Assembly: GCA_029532415.1 (NCBI GenBank)
Contig: JAQOTA010000064.1
Coordinates: 806,001-870,000, forward strand
DNA from: Marasmius tenuissimus
Taxonomy: Eukaryota > Basidiomycota > Agaricomycetes > Agaricales > Marasmiaceae
Direction: 5' to 3'
DNA length: 64,000 nt
Positions 57,767 to 64,000 of this stretch are shown piece by piece (position 1 is the stretch's first letter; the number at the start of each line of letters is the position of its first letter). Position numbers and translations under genes: made by a program. Below the pieces are notes generated by a model. The model was given only the letters and a program-made list of their open reading frames with translations. It searched no databases and had not been told where the DNA came from.

Positions 57767-60397
57767 ATTTGACCTGCCGTCCAACGCCACGGTCGCCAAA
57801 ACCGAGAGACCTCGCCCAGTTATAGATATTGTTGAGCTTCAAATAGGGAAGAACACAGAATCATGGTGATCAATAAACTTGTAGGATCTAGGGCTTGACT
57901 TCTTGATCTATTCATGATTCCACATTCTCTTGTATTGTTCACAGTGGGGTGTCCCGATTTCCAAGTGAGCTAACGAGCATCGTTGACGATATATCCGTCA
58001 TCGGTCGGTTCCAACATACATCCAAAACGCAGAGCCTTGACCACTGATTATGCCGATGTCAACCGTCTCGCTATGCTGAAGCGCTAACTACATTGTATAA
58101 ATATATTTTCAGTTATTTCGCCCTGAGTCAGAAAAGAAGGTGTATGGCCTTCCGGGTCTTGCGGGCGTGCAAGATCTCTTTTCGCCTAGCGAAGCGTCCC
58201 GATCTTCGTTATAGGCCTGAAAGACTCTATCGAAAGTAAGCTGGACGACTCGAATACTTATGGATAGATAATGTACGGTGCTTTCAAGATTGAATATGTA
58301 CGCTTGTCCCTCGTCACCACTAGCTCATGTCACTACTAAGCGGCCTATGATGGGATATTTGGGACCGGATGGGCGTTATAAACTATTAGCAAGAAAGACT
58401 GATCAGAGAAAAGGAATAGCCCGGCATCAGAGACACGTAATCATGAAACAAGATTCAAAATATGACTTACCAACAACGATTGAACGACTGACGCCCCAAT
58501 ATCTGATTACTCCAGTCTGTTTAACTTGCCATGCTGGTGGTACGGGACACTTCAACATTCTGAACGGACGACGAAAAGTCACGACTGCAAATAGGAAGTG
58601 TTCAAGACACATACCTCCTTTTCCTTCCCATTGCGGGCCTCTCCGATATGATGTCGATTGTAGGTCTCAACCGTAGGCGGCAGAGTCACCCCTCGAACGG
58701 CGTTTGGACCATGGCAATTAGGTTCGCCCATCTGAACTATCTGATATGACCAGCTCGGTCGCTAACTCAAACAGCTTGGGCCGTACGTCCAACGTATTTC
58801 AAAAGCGATCGTGTCTTTTCAAAATTCAAGTTTGCCGGTATTTCGGGAGATACAGATGTTAGTATACGAAGTCAGCGTGTATTTGATACTTAGAACGTGC
58901 TTAAGGGCCAAACGACCTATAAAGCAGAGTCCCGAGCTAACACTCGCCTTGATTCACGAGTACGGGTCTGTAATCAATAACGAGAATGTCAAGTGGTCCT
59001 TCAGCCGAACTACAAGAGCTAGTTCGAACCATCTGTATCTGAAGTAACTGAGATCTCTAGCGGGTGATGAATTGAAAGGAGTAGGCATAAGACTTTGACA
59101 TTGGGAGAAGGGTCAAAGGGTGCACGTGGCTTTGGCGACGGCTCGTCGGAAGTTGCCCTGAGGCTGGGCTAAATTAGCTTCACAAGAACCTCGTTGATCG
59201 CCACTCTCGAAATTAGGTGCTCACTTTCTCTCCCTCTCAACGGTCCCGGATGTCTATTAATTTTGGTCTGTAGCATCGGTGCTAATGCATGATAATTTGT
59301 CCCACGTAATCTCGCCTCATCCGAATCTTGGCGTGTGGTACCTCTCAGCGAGCTCAAAAGTCGATACTCGGTACAGATGGTGGTAGCCGGCGTCCTGGTT
59401 ACAAAAAGGTTGTGAGCCTTTAGACGTTGAATTCGTATTTTCAAAGTGATTGATCTGTCTACGCCCTACTTGTGCGAGTCTTAATCACCTATCGTGGTAT
59501 GCTGAGGGTGTTGGCGAGGGGTACTAGTACGTTGGGTATGGGTGTCTGGTGAATGAGTTTGGTACATACGGAACGCAACCGACAATTGACCAAAAATTAG
59601 GAAATGTTTGATAGACCGCGACTATGTCTATCCATCGCCTTCCCTTCGATGGGTTGATGATCACAGTTTGGTCTGGGCTATCTTATACCTATAAAAGGAA
59701 GGTTCTCTTGGTTCTCCAGATCTCCGTACCCCGGGCGCACTTGCCTACAAGCGAAAGTGCTCTGGGGCAAAGGAGCTTCATTGGCGTTCGATGGTCAGAT
59801 GGTTAAGGCGATGTGAGTTCATTTATGACCTCAATCCGGTTTCGGATACTACCACAATAGCGTCACAATCAGGGCGTGTTCTGCTTCGAGATATCCCCGT
59901 CAGTCGATCAGCCACATCTTTTGTGGCCGTTGACCATTCTTGGGAATGAAACGGCGTCTCCCTGGATGTGCCATTTTATGAGTGTATTTACATGTGCAAA
60001 GTCACATTCCTATCCAGCGGCGCTAACGTTTTGATAGAAATGGGACTTTCTCACAGGGAGTTCCACCCAACTCCCAACGTTCTTCAAAAATCGATCCCCA
60101 TAAACCAATACTCCGTATTCGTAGAGGAAAACAGTGCGTTTGTTACTTGAATACAATTCTAACTCTCTGTTTGCCTACCATACATCATGCTTCTAGGGTG
60201 TGCTGACAAAACGTGTATTGGCATAGTAGTATCAGCGATGCTGTTGAACAATGGAGCATCAACGATCATCGTAATGCGCCCGAGAGCTATGATGAGAACA
60301 ACAAGGTTTACCCCCGCATACTTCCGTTCTGATCGATTCTTTGAGCAATTCTGCTCTGATATCACGTTTATTCTGAATAATCAGTTACCCGTCGTGG
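57767..60397. other. Flanking repeat region, no supported gene
   Basis: Bases about 59720-59890 repeat the flank seen near 680 and 8130. Bases about 60200-60310 resemble about 1230-1345 upstream of copy A. They form the far 5' flank of copy D. Confidence 0.4.
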
Positions 60398-61001
60398 TAC
60401 AGTCTTTTGGGGTTCCTTGGACCACTGGGGCTCCTTGGACCACTCGCGTGTATTGGTTCTCATTGCTTGATTTTGCTGCATGCAAGGATCTGGGAAGCTT
60501 ATTATACATCTAATACATTTTCTGCCAGCTCGTAAGGAAGAGGACATGGGACAAATTTCACCTTTTTCGCGCACGGCGGCAGTTTTATGTAGTAAAGTTG
60601 AACCTAGAGAGATCAGTGCGTGTCAATATACCCTGAATCTCACTTAATATAGCCAAAATCATCTCTAACTGAAGTCTTGAGTGATGCTCTTGGTGGTAAA
60701 ACTGTTGAAGGTCAATAGAGGGCGAAAAATGAGGAAAAGTGTGACGGTGCTTGACATTTTGCCGCTTTCATCTGGCGCGGGTCACACTGGTCCAAGGAGC
60801 CCTTTTCCGTGACATTTGGACCACCACACTAATCCATTTATTCCACAGCAACGACTTCACCATCCACCAGTCTAAGTAGTACATTTTAGCCAGAAATACA
60901 TCAGCCAGACCTAGCAATTTTTTATTTTGGCCGGAAAACATCGTGTGCGAAATCGGAGGCCTGCCGTGTTAAGGTGGTTCAAGGAACCCCAAAAGACTGT
61001 A
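60398..61001. mobile_element. 600-bp Tc1/mariner-like MITE with TA duplication
   Basis: The ends CAGTCTTTTGGGGTTCCTTG (60400 onward) and its inverted match up to 60999 pair at 25 of 26 positions. TA lies on both sides (60398-60399 and 61000-61001). TA duplications and CAGT-starting ends point to Tc1/mariner. An extra internal TCCTTGGACCAC repeat lies next to the left end and an inverted one near 60790. There is no transposase. Confidence 0.88.
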
Positions 61002-61600
61002 TCCAAGTTCTCACATTTCACTCTTTCAGCGTGCCGTCTGACTCTTCGCCCGGAACCTCAATCGACACAGAACGTTGAATAGGCGCTCGACTATGAGTTT
61101 TAATGCGCAATAATCACCTCCCATACATTGAATTCTTTCACTACATATCACGCTTCTATTAGCGCCCGAACAAGGAACTGGTGGTTGACCGGAACATAGA
61201 TACGAGGGTCAAAGGCATGTATTCTGACTCGTCAAACCTTCGATTGACAGGACTGATGGTTTTGTTCAACGTGTTCGCCGTGCGACAGGAAAACAATAGA
61301 GAAAACCCTTACATTTGTGCCTACAGTTCAAAAACCTCTCTGGTACGTGTATTGCGCGAGAGTAAGGCAAGATAATCCTCACCGGGCGTTTATTGTAGCA
61401 TGACTCGGCAATTGATCAATCCCTTATCTGTCAGTCCGACTAACGATCTTTCGGGAGAAGAGTCTGATCGGAATCAAGGTTCATGGGCGCTATTGAATAG
61501 GACCACACATAAACAACGAGGTTAAAGAACTGACGGTCACATATACGGACAATGCTGTGGGCTTCCCTCTCAGTCCCTTTCTTCCCTCCCTCACTCGACT

Positions 61601-63158
61601 ATGACATCCAGCTTTTTCTCAGGTGCCAGACATACGAGGATCGGTCGCAATAGTGTGTTTCAACATGTCGAAGGAGATGTTCATCAAAACTATATCAGTT
61701 GCACGACCTGCCAGAAAGAGGAGGAGAATCGAGTCATGGTATGCATTGAGCTTCCTGATTGATAGATTGGCTTGAAACACTTGTTATTCAGCCAAAACAA
61801 AAGCGGTATAGGGAGATTTTTGAGGGTGACGTCTTTCTTTGAGAGCTGACTTGGTCACGAGAGATGAAAGTGGCGATCAGAGAGCCTAGAGAGGAAAGCG
61901 AAATGCCTCGGAATGGTGAAGTAGCAAGAGTCACGGTTATCAAGAGGTTTCATGCTGCCGCAATATACCCGCACAATAACACAGCTACTGTTGTGACTTT
62001 TGAGCCAAAGGACATGAAGGACATGAACACTATACGCCTGGTGAGTGTAGGCCGAGCTATCTATTGAGGAGAGGATTGATATGAAGCGCTTCAGCTTTGG
62101 AAACATTTCTATGAAGGCTATTCGGCTCACAGGTAGGTTTGATGCGCACTAGGTATCAAGGTTTGACATTCCAAGGTTGATATCTAGGTCATCCCGGCTT
62201 GTTCAGATGCTGGGATTGATGAGGGCAGAGATGCCAACTTTTATTCTGTATGAAGGTGGGAAGGGTTTTTGGGCGTGGTTTGTTGTAAAAGCTCACTACT
62301 CGAGGTTCCCAGATTTAGTCAATGGAGACGAATTTATAGGTCGAGATTATGACACACAGCACCTTGTATATCAATACCTTTTAGCTACACATGTAAGTCC
62401 TTCAGCCTGCATCTAAACACTTCTGACAGCGCCTTTAGCATGTCGCAGCCTCTGCGCTCCGTTCTGACAAATCGCTGGGGATTCCGGTGAGTTGGCTATT
62501 CCGAGTCTTGGCGAGCTAAAAATAGTACAACAAGTTTCGTCGGAGTGGGAGGATTGGACGTTCAATCTCAAAACACGTTCTTGGCACTATGATGCCTCCG
62601 CCTCCATCGAAGAACGAGTTTCTGAACGAAAGGCTACAGGATCACTCGGAGCAAAGACCACCGGGTTTGGGGTAAGCCAACAAGTTCCAGAACCATCACT
62701 ATTCGGAGTTGGGCTTTTGTGCGTACCAGCCATTCCTGGTTCAAAGCTCGTCTGAATACTTGCATTAGGCGCCTTTCACAACAGAGAAATGAAGGAGCTG
62801 AACGAGGCAGATGGCGTAGACTGGTCTGTTGATTCAGAACTAGAGGACGGGACGGATCATAAAGTTACATTCTCAGCAGTCGATACAGTCAGCGGCTGGG
62901 AAGGAACGACACGGATATATCTGGAAGAGAGGGACAGCTCAACAGCCACGTATTTGGCCCAGTTCCTGGAGCTCGATACGGATAACATCGGTATGTATAC
63001 ATCTTGAAGTTTTATCTTCGCTTGATCCTGACCGAAATAACCATTTTGCAGCCGATGCGGAAATCAAGGCCAGGTTTCCTCAAAAACCAGGCAAAATACT
63101 TGAGTTTTCTCCTTACCTCGTACTTACCTTATTACAATGCGCTGACAGCTGTACTTGA
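61601..63158 (+). pseudogene. Copy D: family paralogue with a nonsense codon and a large internal deletion
   Basis: ATG 61601 opens MTSSFFSGARHTRIG and VFQHVEGDVHQNY, with the same first intron as A. TGA 61840-61842 stands where A has GGA. Exons then match (VIKRFHAAAIYPHNN, RLVQMLGLMRAEMPTFIL, WTFNLKTRSWHYDASASIEE). The sequence jumps from the WHYDASASIE region straight to GSLGAKTTGFG and the exon-13-like acidic part (MKELNEADGVDWSVDSELED, WEGTTRIYLEERDSSTATYL). Roughly the middle half of the protein is missing. The last exon ends at TGA 63156-63158 and differs from A. A mariner-like MITE lies about 0.6 kb upstream. Confidence 0.8.
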
Positions 63159-63233
63159 GAGAACCTTGAGCAACGCGGTTGAGTCAAACTTGAGGGAGTG
63201 AGTGAGTCAAACTTAAGGGAGTGAACGAGGTGG

Positions 63234-63307
63234 CTCAAGGTCGATGTTGAGGCAGTAGATGAGGCAACTCAAACTGTGCTCAAGGATACCTCAACATTGA
63301 CCTTGAG
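63234..63307. repeat. 19-bp inverted repeat in a CTCAAG/CTTGAG-rich tract
   Basis: 63234-63252 (CTCAAGGTCGATGTTGAGG) pairs with 63289-63307 at 18 of 19 positions. The surrounding 63165-63380 is full of CTCAA and TTGAG words in both orientations, like a transposon end. Confidence 0.7.
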
Positions 63308-63379
63308 GGAGTAAATGAGCTGACTCAACTTCACTCAAGCCGCGCTCAACAATGCTTCAAGGTTTGTCTCAAGTTAGGT

Positions 63380-64000
63380 TGGGCGAACACACATGAGAGG
63401 GTAGAATGAAATATATTGTATATGTTGTGTGAATACATAGGAGTGGCGAGTACACCACATAGTGAGGGCTGCCATTGTTCGATGTGAGCACTGTACAACG
63501 TGCAGGGCTTATGAAGTCAAGTGCTAACCTTGGGTTGGGCCAATTTCTGGCCAGGACAACATATTCGTTGACTGTGGAGAGATTGTAAGTAGCTGAACCA
63601 GACAGACAGAGAGGGAATATGTACCAGTAGGCAATTCGGCGGCGAGTGCGTATCCTGTGTTGTTGTTTATTTCTTCCTTTCTACACTACATTTCAGTGAG
63701 ATACAGAATGGAGGAGAGGGCTGGTTTATACATTACAGTGCTTCAAAACTATACATTGCATTAGAGCCACCGCAATATCAATATATCAATAGGCATTCAT
63801 TTAACTCAAACCATTCATCATGTTCCGTCCCACCTGTCCAAGTTTCAGAAACAAACAAGAATCAAGACAAAAAAAAAGACTCACAGCAACAAATGACTTC
63901 TGTCCTCATGAACCCTAAGCACTCCATCTTCAGGTGTATACAAAGCTCTGGGATGCCAAGTTGGAAGGGACTCTGAGGATAACAAAGACAATGCACCCAC
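63380..64000. other. Window edge, nothing supported
   Basis: AT-rich sequence with short open frames only; no motif or splice-supported gene seen. Confidence 0.35.

Overview
The window looks like basidiomycete (Agaricomycete) nuclear DNA, dense in transposons. Genes carry many short GT-AG introns, mostly 45-70 bases. One multi-exon protein family of the kind common in agaricomycete genomes recurs four times. Several other genes belong to types I associate with basidiomycete mobile elements: GCM-USP transposon proteins, TET/JBP-like dioxygenases and a MULE-like transposase. A Ceratobasidium/Rhizoctonia-like fungus would fit, but I cannot prove the species.

Layout. 1.5-4.7 kb: an intact 14-exon member (copy A, 831 aa) of a lineage-specific family of unknown function. 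8.7-16.7 kb: an element with GTCCGTGT/GTCAGTGT-rich ends, carrying a decayed GCM - transposase-like - USP-peptidase - PHD gene. 17.2-17.8 kb: a 599-bp MITE in the promoter of copy B. 17.8-18.9 kb: the 5' half of copy B. 18.9-35.4 kb: a 16.5-kb Mutator-like element with imperfect terminal inverted repeats and a 9-bp target duplication, sitting inside that gene. 35.4-37.3 kb: the 3' half of the same gene (copy C). 38.3-46.6 kb: a 2-oxoglutarate dioxygenase-like gene split by a young Ty1/copia retrotransposon (39.1-45.4 kb). 46.8-48.0 kb: a divergent 338-aa gene. 48.2-48.6 kb: an ATP synthase beta fragment. 52.3-52.8 kb: a hAT-like MITE. 56.2-57.8 kb: an intact multi-pass membrane protein gene. 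60.4-61.0 kb: a Tc1/mariner-like MITE upstream of copy D (61.6-63.2 kb), a broken family member.

The most interesting region is the 16.5-kb element. Besides its transposase it carries an intact TET/JBP-type dioxygenase (499 aa). It also carries an intact 516-aa protein whose first residues resemble the histone H3 tail, followed by a PHD-like zinc finger and a caspase/CHAT-like His-Cys fold. An F-box-like protein is present too. Between them lie intron-containing fragments of host genes: a sirtuin, argininosuccinate lyase and a RecQ-like helicase tail. It reads as a gene-capturing transposon with a chromatin-directed payload. That functional reading is inference; the gene models, repeats and target-site duplications are read directly from the sequence.

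Most other long stretches hold decayed repeats with no gene I can support.
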